Of a stretch of 38,951 bases of DNA, positions 9,101-16,273 are shown one piece after another (the stretch's first letter is position 1; the number at the start of each line of letters is the position of its first letter). Below the pieces are notes generated by a model. That model was given only the letters and a program-made list of their open reading frames with translations. It was not told the origin of the DNA and did not search any database. Origin of the DNA: an uncultured Oscillospiraceae bacterium (GTDB lineage: Bacteria; Bacillota; Clostridia; Oscillospirales; Oscillospiraceae). The DNA is taken from contig CALWON010000015.1 of the NCBI GenBank assembly GCA_944383165.1, positions 1 through 38,951 on the forward strand, read 5' to 3'. The position numbers were made by a program, and so were the translations under genes.

Positions 9101-9214
9101 ATGATTGAGGAATCTGGCTGTGACCTGGTGCAAGGGCATTTTCACTACCCTCCAATGGAAACCTGTGACCTTTATCATTTACTCAGTCAAATGCCCACAG
9201 ATGAAAACAACTAA
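6149..9214 (+). CDS. Multidomain c-di-GMP phosphodiesterase: PAS-GAF-GGDEF-PAS-GGDEF(degenerate)-EAL
   Basis: About 1021 residues, no membrane segment, so a soluble signalling enzyme. Residue numbers count from the ATG at 6143; the ATG at 6149 fits the GAGG at 6137-6140 better (8 nt). Order: PAS-like domain (~10-110) with a cysteine cluster (C52, C53, C60, C63, C66, C75); GAF (~140-285); GGDEF (~295-435) with intact RIGGDEF at 368-374; a second PAS-like part (~480-595); a degenerate GGDEF (RLDGVRF, 670-676); EAL (~780-1015). EAL residues expected for catalysis are present: E801 (as EVL), N858, E890, D920-D921, K941, E977, Q998. In the first GGDEF the metal-binding Asp is replaced by N330. A hydrolase with regulatory GTP site is the likeliest reading. 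It starts an operon with mrnC and rqcH. Confidence 0.93.
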   Translation: MMEVQWDLLESLDEMAYVVDTDTREVIYINAKLRDALGFQSEQDYQGRSCCALFHRTCPTCGLCTSPSQNPNCIQTQHPIFSYGTHHYMIKGGLILHNGKYYLLEVVICLDQVLPPSDVTPSYGDETLICSCLQSIFSTTSAQEGLERLLTFIGEHFSCDRVYIFEMNSINGVDNTYEWCSPGVIPQKELLQNEPFETVQWWFELFDENEMVVIDDIETIRMEQPLVYAMLKPQNIHSMIAGPIHSGHDITGFLGVDNPDPSKLSILHSLFQALGYFVSSLLKQRDLLCRLNELSVHDPLTGVYNRNALSDFYTIDMSLSCIGIIYCNISGIKYINDTLGHAAGDTLILHCCRLIQNVVSYGDVYRIGGDEFIVICPNIPEDILLDKVQKLKAAIAQEDNHIAVGYTWSDQHPMLIEKLISLADRVMYEDKQDYYLSHSIVQTLRTAHKKAHLNNHSNNTSAFWGYLHNNYYNPETIFRSITLSDPFHFIFFGDLKTNHYYISDNLRDTFGFSDNTISSFPTEWEKRIATDAHRALFRQDISQIMQEHRTTHDLRYQVQDVEGRTYWVHSCGIVEWNDDHSIPLFFSGSITAQNDAFTVDPVTNFFGEHAALSKLMELQEQDQESILIVFSLNSFTEINKTKGCYLGNLLLQSISSRLTRHFTFPFYRLDGVRFMTILPDNDFESCQQCMEDIRSVVEQEYHINEIPVHHPCSFGVLSFPNAVDTAQSIIEHAILLISAAKESLDEPYLIYSPYHVDQLKYTAELSLALNQDVFEGMRHFRIVIQPIVDIKSGMPVGGEVLLRWRYQGKDISPGTFVPLLEKGNAIRPVDKWVFEQTVRSVGRLISYMPDMFLSFNVSYFQIMDNEFTEFMSETLEKYGVDGSHLVAELTETHYKEDPHMLQYFVSECSMLGIRVALDDFGNGYSSLGLLLKYPSSIIKLDRTLLMGMSDSEEKKNFISTIVYACHKFGKRVCMEGVETFDEHMMIEESGCDLVQGHFHYPPMETCDLYHLLSQMPTDENN

Positions 9215-9223
9215 GAGGTTTTT

Positions 9224-9628
9224 ATGGATTATTTTCACTTATCAATGGATCGAGAGTCCCTTCTCAATATGAGCAGTTTAGGGCTTGCCCATTTAGGGGA
9301 CAGTGTATATGAAGTGATGGTTCGTTCCTGGCTGTGCCTACAGGGAAAGACACGCCCAAAAGACTTACACCGCACCACAGTCTCCTATGTCTCTGCCCCT
9401 GCCCAAGCGGCGGCTGTGGAACGTCTGCTCCCTTTGCTTTCTGAAGAAGAACAGGACGTCTATCGCAGGGGACGCAATACCGCTCCCCACTCTGTCCCCA
9501 AAGCTGCCACCCGTAGTCAATATCAGGCGGCTACTGGTTTTGAAGCCCTCTGGGGATGGCTCTATTTGCAGGGACGCACCCAGCGTCTGAATGAACTATT
9601 TTCTTTTCTAATGAATTCTAATCCATGA
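9224..9628 (+). CDS. mrnC: Mini-ribonuclease III
   Basis: 134 residues, the RNase III catalytic fold without a double-stranded RNA-binding domain; in Bacillus it matures 23S rRNA precursor ends. Signature LAHLGDSVYEVMVR near residue 20 holds the catalytic Asp; later RRGRNTAPHSVPKAA and ATGFEALWGWLYLQG supply the second acidic site. Ribosome site AAGAGG lies 5 nt before the ATG. It begins 9 nt after the c-di-GMP gene and ends 9 nt before rqcH, so all three are probably one transcript. It is the second RNase III-class enzyme in this window besides Rnc at 19512. Confidence 0.94.
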   Translation: MDYFHLSMDRESLLNMSSLGLAHLGDSVYEVMVRSWLCLQGKTRPKDLHRTTVSYVSAPAQAAAVERLLPLLSEEEQDVYRRGRNTAPHSVPKAATRSQYQAATGFEALWGWLYLQGRTQRLNELFSFLMNSNP

Positions 9629-9637
9629 GGTATTGCT

Positions 9638-11413
9638 ATGCCACTTGATGCACTTTGTTTGTCTGGGCTTGTACATGAATTAAGCCAGACGGTTACCAAT
9701 ACAAAAATTGATAAAATCTATCAGCCAGCACGAGATGAAATCGTGCTGGCTCTGCGCAGTCCCACCAAAGGTTCTGTGAAATTGTTGCTCTCAGCCAATC
9801 CCAATCACCCTCGTGCCCAACTTACACAGTTGACCCGTGAAAACCCAGATACTCCTCCCATGTTCTGTATGCTTCTACGTAAGCATTTATCAGGAGGCAA
9901 AATTCTCTCTGTTTCACAGCCCCCTCTAGAACGTGTGGTCTCTTTTGAACTGGAAACGCTCAACGAACTGGGGGACCGGGTGAACCGGACACTGGTACTA
10001 GAAGCCATTGGGCGGCGCTCCAATTTACTTTTATTGGATGAGCACAACCGAATTTTAGACTGTTTGCGACGGGTGGAATCCAACCTTGGCTCTTCCAACC
10101 CACAGCGCACCCTGCTGCCTGGATTGTTTTATCACCTGCCGCCACAACAGGAAAAACAGAACCCATTCACACAGTCTTCCCAACAGCTTCAGGCACTTTT
10201 GGATGCCGCTCCCGAGGAAGTACAGATTGATCAATGGTTACTGGATACCTTTGGCGGTCTATCTCCGCTGATTTGCCGTGAACTTGCCTTTCAGGCTGGC
10301 GGTGCCACTGATATTCGTCTCCATCTACTCAGTTCAGAGGGCAGACAGCGGCTGCTATCTTCTCTGGAGGCATTGCTTCACAATGTTTCTAACCACCATG
10401 TCACCCCTACCCTATTACTGCGTGAGGGGGCTCCCTACGATTTCACCTTTTTCCCCATCCATCAATATGGTCAAAAGGTAACCACTGAAACCTATCCAGA
10501 TTTTTCTTCTCTCCTTGACCGGTTTTATGAACAGCGGGAACAGCTAGAGCGTGCCAAACAGAAGGGGCAGGACTTAATTCGCTCTGTGACCACTGCAAGA
10601 GACCGGACTGCACGCAAAATTGCCAACCAGGAAAAAGAACTGGCTGCCACCCAAAACCGTGACCGGCTGAGGGAGTTAGGTGACATCATTACCTCCAATT
10701 TCTATCAGCTCAAGCGTGGGATGTGTACCTTCCATACAGTAGATTTCTATGACCCAGAGGGCAAGGAAATTGATATTTCCCTAGACCCCCTTCTGACACC
10801 CCAACAAAATGCAGCAAAGTATTACAAGGATTATAACCGTGCCAAAACGGCTGAAACTATGCTGACACAGCAGTTAGAAAAAGGGCGTAGAGAACTGGAG
10901 TATTTAAACAGTGTTTTGGAATCCATCACTTTGGCAGAAGGGGAAAAGGATTTACAGGAAATCCGGCAGGAATTGACCGATACAGGCTATTTACGCAGAC
11001 AGAGCAAGGCAAAAGGACGAGAAAAGCGGGTTGTCTCCAAACCCATGGAATTTCGCTCCACTGCTGGATTACGAATTTCTGTTGGAAAGAACAACACACA
11101 AAACGACCTTTTGACCTGTAAACAGGCATCTAAATATGACATCTGGTTTCACACACAAAAAATTCATGGCTCCCATGTCATTCTCTGGACGGATGGAACA
11201 GACCCTGATGTCCAAAGCCTTCAGGAAGCCGCCTGTCTGGCTGCATGGTTTTCTCAGGGACGTGGTTCTGGCAAAATTCCGGTGGACTATACCCCGGTTC
11301 GATATGTAAAAAAGCCCAATGGTGCCCGCCCTGGTATGGTTATCTATACCACCTATGAAACCGCCTGGGTTACACCAACGGAGGATTTGGTCAAACGCCT
11401 TCGAGTGCATTGA
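9638..11413 (+). CDS. rqcH: RqcH/NFACT family ribosome quality-control protein (Rqc2 homologue)
   Basis: 591 residues. Known role in Bacillus: binds obstructed 50S subunits with peptidyl-tRNA and recruits tRNA-Ala to add C-terminal alanine tails; older names are FbpA/YloA. Domains in order: NFACT-N (~1-180) with LGDRVNRTLVLEAIG; helix-hairpin region; long charged coiled coil (~290-440, rich in Arg/Glu/Gln); NFACT-R/DUF814 at ~455-575 with KYDIWFHTQKIHGSHVIL. An LERVV segment (E98-R99) appears where the Ala-tailing Asp-Arg pair is expected; alignment is by eye. It is the last gene of the operon and is followed by a strong terminator at 11430. Confidence 0.93.
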   Translation: MPLDALCLSGLVHELSQTVTNTKIDKIYQPARDEIVLALRSPTKGSVKLLLSANPNHPRAQLTQLTRENPDTPPMFCMLLRKHLSGGKILSVSQPPLERVVSFELETLNELGDRVNRTLVLEAIGRRSNLLLLDEHNRILDCLRRVESNLGSSNPQRTLLPGLFYHLPPQQEKQNPFTQSSQQLQALLDAAPEEVQIDQWLLDTFGGLSPLICRELAFQAGGATDIRLHLLSSEGRQRLLSSLEALLHNVSNHHVTPTLLLREGAPYDFTFFPIHQYGQKVTTETYPDFSSLLDRFYEQREQLERAKQKGQDLIRSVTTARDRTARKIANQEKELAATQNRDRLRELGDIITSNFYQLKRGMCTFHTVDFYDPEGKEIDISLDPLLTPQQNAAKYYKDYNRAKTAETMLTQQLEKGRRELEYLNSVLESITLAEGEKDLQEIRQELTDTGYLRRQSKAKGREKRVVSKPMEFRSTAGLRISVGKNNTQNDLLTCKQASKYDIWFHTQKIHGSHVILWTDGTDPDVQSLQEAACLAAWFSQGRGSGKIPVDYTPVRYVKKPNGARPGMVIYTTYETAWVTPTEDLVKRLRVH

Positions 11414-11429
11414 ACTTCCAAAAAATACA

Positions 11430-11458
11430 ACGGTGCGTTCTCTATGAGAACGCACCGT
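11430..11458 (+). terminator. rqcH operon terminator
   Basis: 13-bp perfect stem ACGGTGCGTTCTC / GAGAACGCACCGT (11430-11442, 11446-11458), then CTTGTTTTC. It also lies downstream of the convergent gene ending at 11481 and may serve both strands, since A-rich sequence precedes it. Confidence 0.82.
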
Positions 11459-11480
11459 CTTGTTTTCTACACGATTCTGT

Positions 11481-12350
11481 CTATCTGTCACAATCAAGTG
11501 CCAGCCCACGGAAAATCATTGCAGTCTTATATAGATAAACCAGTTTCATAATCCCAACTACTATGGTTGCAATTGCTACCACAAACAAAGCCAAAAGACC
11601 AAGAATTGGAAGGATTAGCACAACCAAAATACTACAAATTAACGCAATCATACAGCCAATATTCCACTTCCAAAGGATTTTCCACTTTTCCGCCTGCTCA
11701 TAGTCTACTCTGTATTGGTAGAGCGTTGTAGCATGTGCATTGAACTCAAAATATTGCCCAATCAGTGCAATGACCAAGAGCGGGATGGTAACGCTCAAAG
11801 GCAATATCAGGGTTTCTGTCACGCTAACAATAATCATAACTAAAATACTCAAAACTGAGGATACAACGGAACAGAAACCAGCCGTGCGGTATTGTCTTTC
11901 TTGTGAAGACAGTTTTAGTAAAACAAGACCATATGCAAGGGCACTAATAGCAGCCAAAACCTCCCCGAACAAATAGATCCCTGGTGCAAAACCAGCTATA
12001 TTTTCATTACTCAGAATACTTGCAATGGCAGAGGGGACAAACATCCAGAACAAAATCCACAACCATTTTCCCAAAAAGGGGGCTTTTTCTATCATTTCCT
12101 GACTTCTGTTCTGTTGCAGTTCCATTTTTTTCTTTCTGATTTCCGGCTGTTGGTGGCACATCCGCAAAATACCACAATTTTCCTTAAAACTACAGGTCTC
12201 ACAGCTTTCATGCCCCTTTTTCTGGCAGCATTGAGCCAGTTCACAGTCCCCGCCAAATGTCCGACCAGGTCCAACTTTACAGCCAGGGCAGCTTAGCACC
12301 TCTTTCTGTGTGCACTCTGTACAGGATTTTCCACAATAGGTTCCAGACAT
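11481..12350 (-). CDS. Membrane protein with N-terminal Cys-rich (DUF3795-like) domain
   Basis: 289 residues. The first ~65 residues hold at least twelve cysteines in CxxxCxxC and CxxC spacings (YCGKSCTEC, SCPGC, ELAQCC, SCETCSFKENC), which resembles the metal-binding pattern of DUF3795-type proteins. A basic linker (EIRKKKMELQQNR) follows, then about six hydrophobic segments from residue ~90 to the end. AAAGGAGG lies 7 nt before the ATG. It is divergent from the small gene at 12598, and the shared upstream region carries Spo0A-like boxes, one of them in perfect TGTCGAA orientation toward this gene. Metal binding at the membrane is likely; the biological role is unknown. Confidence 0.72.
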   Translation of the reverse strand: MSGTYCGKSCTECTQKEVLSCPGCKVGPGRTFGGDCELAQCCQKKGHESCETCSFKENCGILRMCHQQPEIRKKKMELQQNRSQEMIEKAPFLGKWLWILFWMFVPSAIASILSNENIAGFAPGIYLFGEVLAAISALAYGLVLLKLSSQERQYRTAGFCSVVSSVLSILVMIIVSVTETLILPLSVTIPLLVIALIGQYFEFNAHATTLYQYRVDYEQAEKWKILWKWNIGCMIALICSILVVLILPILGLLALFVVAIATIVVGIMKLVYLYKTAMIFRGLALDCDR

Positions 12351-12434
12351 AACCTTACCTCCTTTTTGTATCTTATTTCAGATTGCTTCTTGCTTCCTTA
12401 CAAATTCTCATCCATTCCAAGCAAAAATTTCCCT

Positions 12435-12566
12435 ATATTTCGTGATATTTCGTCCCCCTTTGACACGGTTCGACAAAATACCCCTGATTTTTTCCCTGAT
12501 ATTCCCTGATCTGTCGAAACAGGTCGAACGGTTTTTCTTTTCTTTTTCGTCCCTATCTCCTATAAT
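12435..12566. promoter_or_regulatory. Divergent regulatory region with Spo0A-like boxes and phased repeats
   Basis: Two exact 0A-box matches: TTCGACA (12469-12475, reversed) and TGTCGAA (12512-12518). A one-mismatch box GGTCGAA follows at 12522-12528. A -10 TATAAT lies at 12561-12566 for the gene at 12598, with no good -35, as in many activator-dependent promoters. Also seen: a 9-nt direct repeat ATATTTCGT (12435-12443, 12445-12453; 10-bp period) and three CCCTGAT copies (12482, 12494, 12504). Spo0A control is inference from the box consensus. Confidence 0.6.
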
Positions 12567-12597
12567 GTGTTCAATTCATGTGAAGGAGATCACGTTT

Positions 12598-12867
12598 ATG
12601 CGAGAACTAAAGCTAGATACCCGCTCTTGTCTGGATGAACAGGGGACCCTACATATTTTCCATTACTTTGTCCTCATTGAACTCTCTGACCTGTTTGGAA
12701 GCTGTACAGAGCAATATGGAATTCGTATAACAGAAGAGCACGGGGATACTGCATCCATTGCAAATATTACCTCTGACATTACAAGAATCCATACCCTACT
12801 GACTTTGTTGTCTGAACATTGTGTGGGTCCAACTGGTCTTGCTGATGTGGTTGCAGACTGGCTGTAA
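12598..12867 (+). CDS. Small soluble protein, DUF6514-like
   Basis: 89 residues. The start at 12598 (MRELKL) is chosen because AAGGAG lies about 9 nt before it and because the TATAAT at 12561 falls inside the longer upstream frame. Pattern: a short strand with TRSCLDEQGTLHIFHYFVLIE, then YGIRITEEHGDTASIANITSDITRIHTLLTLL (not all shown as one motif), ending VGPTGLADVVADWL. This matches my memory of a small clostridial family, DUF6514, of unknown function. Its promoter region carries Spo0A-like boxes, which suggests expression around the start of sporulation or stationary phase. It stands alone and is followed by a hairpin at 12904. Confidence 0.68.
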   Translation: MRELKLDTRSCLDEQGTLHIFHYFVLIELSDLFGSCTEQYGIRITEEHGDTASIANITSDITRIHTLLTLLSEHCVGPTGLADVVADWL

Positions 12868-12903
12868 CCTCTGCACCATACAATAGAATCCCTGTAAAAG
12901 TCA

Positions 12904-12951
12904 AAACTACCAACAAAAAGTGGCTCTGTTCCCACGTTCTGTTGGTAGTTT
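12904..12951. terminator. Hairpin between convergent units
   Basis: Perfect 12-bp stem AAACTACCAACA / TGTTGGTAGTTT (12904-12915, 12940-12951) with a small GTGG/CCAC stem inside the loop. T-tracts beyond the stem are short in both directions, so termination strength is uncertain. Confidence 0.6.
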
Positions 12952-12973
12952 CATTCTAAATTCAAGGTGGCTC

Positions 12974-12992
12974 AAAAAGTGGGGCACGCCCC
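12974..12992 (-). terminator. Probable terminator of the trmD-degV-HD operon
   Basis: GC-rich palindrome GGGGCACGCCCC (12981-12992), read on the minus strand just after the HD gene and followed by ACTTTTT. Confidence 0.5.
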
Positions 12993-12999
12993 GTCCCTA

Positions 13000-13572
13000 T
13001 CATGCTTCCTGTAAGGCAGAAGCAATGCTCTGCTCTTTTGCCTGCATGGCTTCCAACGTTTTGGAAAGCAAGGTATCTAAGTCCCAATCCAACAGCTTTG
13101 CCCCAGTTTCAATGACTTCTCTGGAACAGCCTGCTGCAAATTTTTTGTCTTTAAACTTCTTTTTCAGTGATTTCAATTCCATATCTGAGACAGATTTTGA
13201 GGGTCTCATCAGAGCTGCCGCCCCAATTAAGCCAGTCAATTCATCCACTGCAAACAGTACCCGCTCCATTTCGTGCTCTGGCTGAATGTCTGTGTGGTGT
13301 CCCCAGCCATGGCTGACCACTGCGCGGATGAGCTTTTCTTCTGCTCCAGCCTGTTGGAGTAGTTCCTGTGCTTTGATACAGTGCTCCTCTGGCCACTTCT
13401 CATAGTCAATATCATGGAGCAGCCCTACAAGGCTCCAAAATTCCTGTTCTGTGCCATACCCCAGCTCCTGTGCAAACCAGCCCATCACCTGTTCCACCGT
13501 CACACCATGCTGTAAATGAAATGGCTCCTCATTGTACTGTTTTAAAAGCTGCCAAGCCTCGTCCCTTGTCAT
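13000..13572 (-). CDS. HD-domain hydrolase (HDIG-type metalloprotein)
   Basis: 190 residues, soluble. Metal-dependent phosphohydrolase fold with the ordered motifs H (HLQHGVTVEQVMGWF), LLHDIDYEKWPEEH (the HD pair), SHGWGHH and a final Asp in AVDELTGLIGA. Such small HD proteins act on nucleotides or phosphate esters; the substrate of this subfamily is not known to me. The C-terminal third is Lys-rich and helical (ELKSLKKKFKDKKFAAG). It starts 18 nt after degV and is the last gene of the trmD-degV unit. Confidence 0.85.
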   Translation of the reverse strand: MTRDEAWQLLKQYNEEPFHLQHGVTVEQVMGWFAQELGYGTEQEFWSLVGLLHDIDYEKWPEEHCIKAQELLQQAGAEEKLIRAVVSHGWGHHTDIQPEHEMERVLFAVDELTGLIGAAALMRPSKSVSDMELKSLKKKFKDKKFAAGCSREVIETGAKLLDWDLDTLLSKTLEAMQAKEQSIASALQEA

Positions 13573-13590
13573 GTCTCTTTTTCCTCCCAG

Positions 13591-14427
13591 TTAGTATGCT
13601 ACTACAACACCGCCATCGTTGGCATAGACGGATGTAATGCCACCGGCTTCCAGAATATGAATCTGACCCACTCGACATTTTGCCTCAATTTGCTGTTTCA
13701 CCAAAAATGCCCGGTCCAGACAGTTGCAGTGACAGATTGCCACAGTACGCCCCACATGGTTGGGATCTGCTGCAATCCGATCCACCAGTTTACTAAGTGC
13801 CTGTTTTATAGACAATGCCTGACCAATCTTGTAAATTTCCCCTTCTGATGTAGCACCCATCAACAGTTTAATTTTCAAAGCACCTGTTACAACTGCCTGT
13901 AATCTGGTGAGCCGTCCATTCTTGCGCAGGTTTTCCAAGGAATCCAACACAAACATGGTCTGCATCTGGAAAATAAACTGTTCTACCTCTCGTACCACTT
14001 TTTTGAATGGCATCCCAGTAGAAGCCAGTTCCCGAATTTTCATAGCAACCAATACTTCACCGGAGGATGCAGAACAGGAGTTAAAGACATGTATATTCAG
14101 TTCTGGATTGTCCTCCTCCAGTAATACTCTTGCCTGTTCTGCACAGTTATGGGAACCGCTGAGCAGTGCTGAGAGTGTGACCACATAAATATCCTCTGCG
14201 CCATTTCGATAGGCATCCAGATAATTTTGGGGAGATGGGCAGGCGGTGGATGGAGCACTTTCACTCTGCTTCATAGACCAAAGCAGATCCGCCTGGTCAA
14301 AGGTGTCATCATCTACAAACACGCTCCCATTGGAGCGAATGGTCAATGGGACCTTAATAAAACAGGGATCGTTCTTCATTTGAGCGCTCAAATCGCAGCA
14401 GCTATCCACTATAATTCTAAAACTCAT
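13591..14427 (-). CDS. DegV family fatty-acid-binding protein
   Basis: 278 residues; the family binds fatty acids (FakB-type role with FakA kinase in some Firmicutes). The start is MSFRIIVDSCCDLS at 14427, with GGAG about 9 nt before it; an in-frame TTG further upstream lacks support. Lipid-site motifs are present: DSCCDLS at the N-terminus, STACPSPQNYLDAY (the usual ST-P loop) and TLSALLSGSHNCA. No FakA is in view, so its partner is elsewhere or absent. It is sandwiched between trmD and the HD gene in one operon. Confidence 0.9.
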   Translation of the reverse strand: MSFRIIVDSCCDLSAQMKNDPCFIKVPLTIRSNGSVFVDDDTFDQADLLWSMKQSESAPSTACPSPQNYLDAYRNGAEDIYVVTLSALLSGSHNCAEQARVLLEEDNPELNIHVFNSCSASSGEVLVAMKIRELASTGMPFKKVVREVEQFIFQMQTMFVLDSLENLRKNGRLTRLQAVVTGALKIKLLMGATSEGEIYKIGQALSIKQALSKLVDRIAADPNHVGRTVAICHCNCLDRAFLVKQQIEAKCRVGQIHILEAGGITSVYANDGGVVVAY

Positions 14428-14467
14428 GATGTTCATCTCCAAGTCTCATTGATTTTGTATATGGCAC

Positions 14468-15238
14468 TTATACAGGTTTCCTACCCAGAGGCTCTCCCAA
14501 CTCCTCCTCTAACTCATGAAGCAGTTTTTGATCCTGTTTGGATGAAAGATCCAACTTTTCATATAAATCTGGTCTGCGCTGGTAAGTCCTTAAAATGCCC
14601 TGTTTCCGTCTCCACTTCTCCACATTGGCATGATGCCCGGATAATAAAATAGGAGGAACAGCACGGTCATGCCAGACTTCCGGTCTTGAATATTGTGGTG
14701 CCTCTAACATTCCATTCCAATGGCTTTCATTTTCATAACAGGATGGGTCTGACAGAACACCAGGAACCAGACGGCACACTGCATCTGCCACTGCCATTGC
14801 TGGGATTTCTCCTCCTGTCATGACAAAATCCCCAATGGAAATTTCCTCATCTACACACTCATCAATAAACCGCTGGTCCACTCCCTCATAATGCCCACAG
14901 ACCAGAATCAGATTGGAATAATCCGCCTTTAGACGTTTTGCATCTTCCTGTGTAAAAGTCTTTCCAGCTGGTGACAGATAGATGGTGTGTACACGCTCCC
15001 CCACCTCATCACAGATATGTTTCCAACAGTGGTAGAGGGGATCAGCCTGCATCACGGCACCTCTGCCGCCCCCGTAGGGATAGTCATCCACCTGTTTTTG
15101 TTTATTTTTGGTATAATCCCGAATCTGATGGCAGTTAATCCGAATATATCCACGCTCCTGCCCCCGCCCTAAAATGGACTCACAGAGCATATCCCCCACT
15201 ACATCCGGAAAGAGGGTCATAATATCAATCTGGTACAT
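14468..15238 (-). CDS. trmD: tRNA (guanine-37-N1)-methyltransferase
   Basis: 256 residues, SPOUT-fold enzyme that methylates G37 next to the anticodon using S-adenosylmethionine, preventing frameshifts. Signatures: MYQIDIMTLFPDVV, DDYPYGGGRGAVMQADP, VCGHYEGVDQRFID, ISIGDFVMTGGEIPAM in the knot, and the C-terminal PPILLSGHHANVEKWRR. AGAGGA lies about 9 nt before ATG. Its usual neighbours rpsP, rimM and rplS are missing; here it leads an operon with degV and an HD gene from a strong promoter at 15273-15301. Confidence 0.97.
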   Translation of the reverse strand: MYQIDIMTLFPDVVGDMLCESILGRGQERGYIRINCHQIRDYTKNKQKQVDDYPYGGGRGAVMQADPLYHCWKHICDEVGERVHTIYLSPAGKTFTQEDAKRLKADYSNLILVCGHYEGVDQRFIDECVDEEISIGDFVMTGGEIPAMAVADAVCRLVPGVLSDPSCYENESHWNGMLEAPQYSRPEVWHDRAVPPILLSGHHANVEKWRRKQGILRTYQRRPDLYEKLDLSSKQDQKLLHELEEELGEPLGRKPV

Positions 15239-15272
15239 GGTTTTTGTTCCTCTCTATTCTTACGTCACATTC

Positions 15273-15301
15273 ATTATACGAAATTTTAAGGTATTTTTCA
15301 A
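15273..15301 (-). promoter_or_regulatory. trmD operon promoter
   Basis: Minus strand TTGAAA (15301-15296), 17-nt spacer, TATAAT (15278-15273), about 35 bases before the trmD start. Confidence 0.85.
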
Positions 15302-15316
15302 TGGATAGGCCGAAGT

Positions 15317-15865
15317 TTATCCCTGTTTATTTTCGTACTCATCCGGCAATACTGGCTTTCCTTCTGCAAACTTCCAAATAAGATACCTCTGTTGCCCCAT
15401 TTGTTTCACTTGCGCCAGACAAATCAGTGGCAAGAGGGGAATCTCTCTCTGTGGTGAGAAGGGCGCAGCCACCCATATAGTGTTCCCCTCTCTCTTTTCT
15501 AGCAGGCACTTCCAATGTTGTTCTAACCCTTGTTGAATCAATCTGTCCTGACAAATTCCCTGCCAGCCCCTCATCGTTTGAAATGGCTGTTGCTTGGCGA
15601 ATTTGTGGAAAAGCTGAACCCATCCCCCCTGAATGGGTTCACAGTGTTGCTGGCGCAGTGTCTGCCTTGTGAATACTCGTTCCACTACAAGCTGTTTTCC
15701 CTCTGGTGTCATGGTTCCCAAAAGCACAGGTTCGCCTCTGCCATAAATCCAAACCTTGTAAAGTCCAATTTGCGGCAGTGCAGCAGTCGCCCGAATACGC
15801 AGCCGCAGTCCCTCATCTCTGATGGTAAGCTGTCCACCTCCATCCAATGCCACATACTGTTCCAT
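15317..15865 (-). CDS. Conserved-looking hypothetical protein
   Basis: 182 residues, no family recognised and no membrane segment. The N-terminal half has a beta-rich look (DGGGQLTIRDEGLRLRIRA, GLYKVWIYGRGEPVLLGTM) with several glycine turns; the middle is rich in Gln, Trp and aromatic residues; the tail is charged. GGGGAAGGGC just before the ATG can serve as ribosome site. Codon use and reading-frame length are like those of neighbouring genes, which supports a real gene. It ends 16 bases before the trmD -35, so trmD may receive some read-through. No function is proposed. Confidence 0.66.
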   Translation of the reverse strand: MEQYVALDGGGQLTIRDEGLRLRIRATAALPQIGLYKVWIYGRGEPVLLGTMTPEGKQLVVERVFTRQTLRQQHCEPIQGGWVQLFHKFAKQQPFQTMRGWQGICQDRLIQQGLEQHWKCLLEKREGNTIWVAAPFSPQREIPLLPLICLAQVKQMGQQRYLIWKFAEGKPVLPDEYENKQG

Positions 15866-15966
15866 GCCCTTCCCCTGCCTTCAGGTGATATTCATTTTAA
15901 TTTATTCCTTTTTTTTTGCATTTAGACCAGTAAACCAAAACAAAATTTCACACTTTCATCTTTTAC

Positions 15967-15995
15967 TTGACAAAAGTGGTATTTCTCGTTAAAAT
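15967..15995 (+). promoter_or_regulatory. leuA promoter upstream of the T-box
   Basis: TTGACA (15967-15972), 17-nt spacer, TAAAAT (15990-15995). Transcription should begin near 16002. Confidence 0.85.
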
Positions 15996-16002
15996 AAATC
16001 TC

Positions 16003-16273
16003 GCAACAATGCAACGAAGGGAAAAAAGACTTGGTATTTTTCTTCAGAGAGTCAGCGGCTGGTGGAAGCTGATGTGCGATACCTTGTGCATAACTGGTCC
16101 CTGAGCAGCCTGCCTGAACCTATAGAGTAGGGTGGGACGGTTCGTCTCGTTACAGACGCAGACCTTGTTTGAGGTCATGAGGATTGTCTGGGCAACCGAC
16201 AATCGAACCAGGGTGGTACCGCGTAAACTGTTTTACGCCCCTGACTTTTTTCAAAGTCGGGGGCGTTTTTTCG
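16003..16273 (+). promoter_or_regulatory. T-box leader (tRNA-sensing attenuator) of leuA
   Basis: The diagnostic T-box AGGGTGGTACCGCG is at 16210-16223. Stem I elements precede it: GAGAG near 16046, GGCTGGTGGAAGC near 16058, the AGTAGGGTGGG linker near 16125. The competing terminator is ACGCCCCTGACTTT paired with AAAGTCGGGGGCGT (16235-16267 region) followed by TTTTTT. By position before CCCTGAGC, the specifier codon is probably CTG (16094-16096), leucine, which agrees with leuA downstream; this codon call is inference. Uncharged tRNA-Leu should stabilise the antiterminator and allow leuA expression. Confidence 0.93.
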
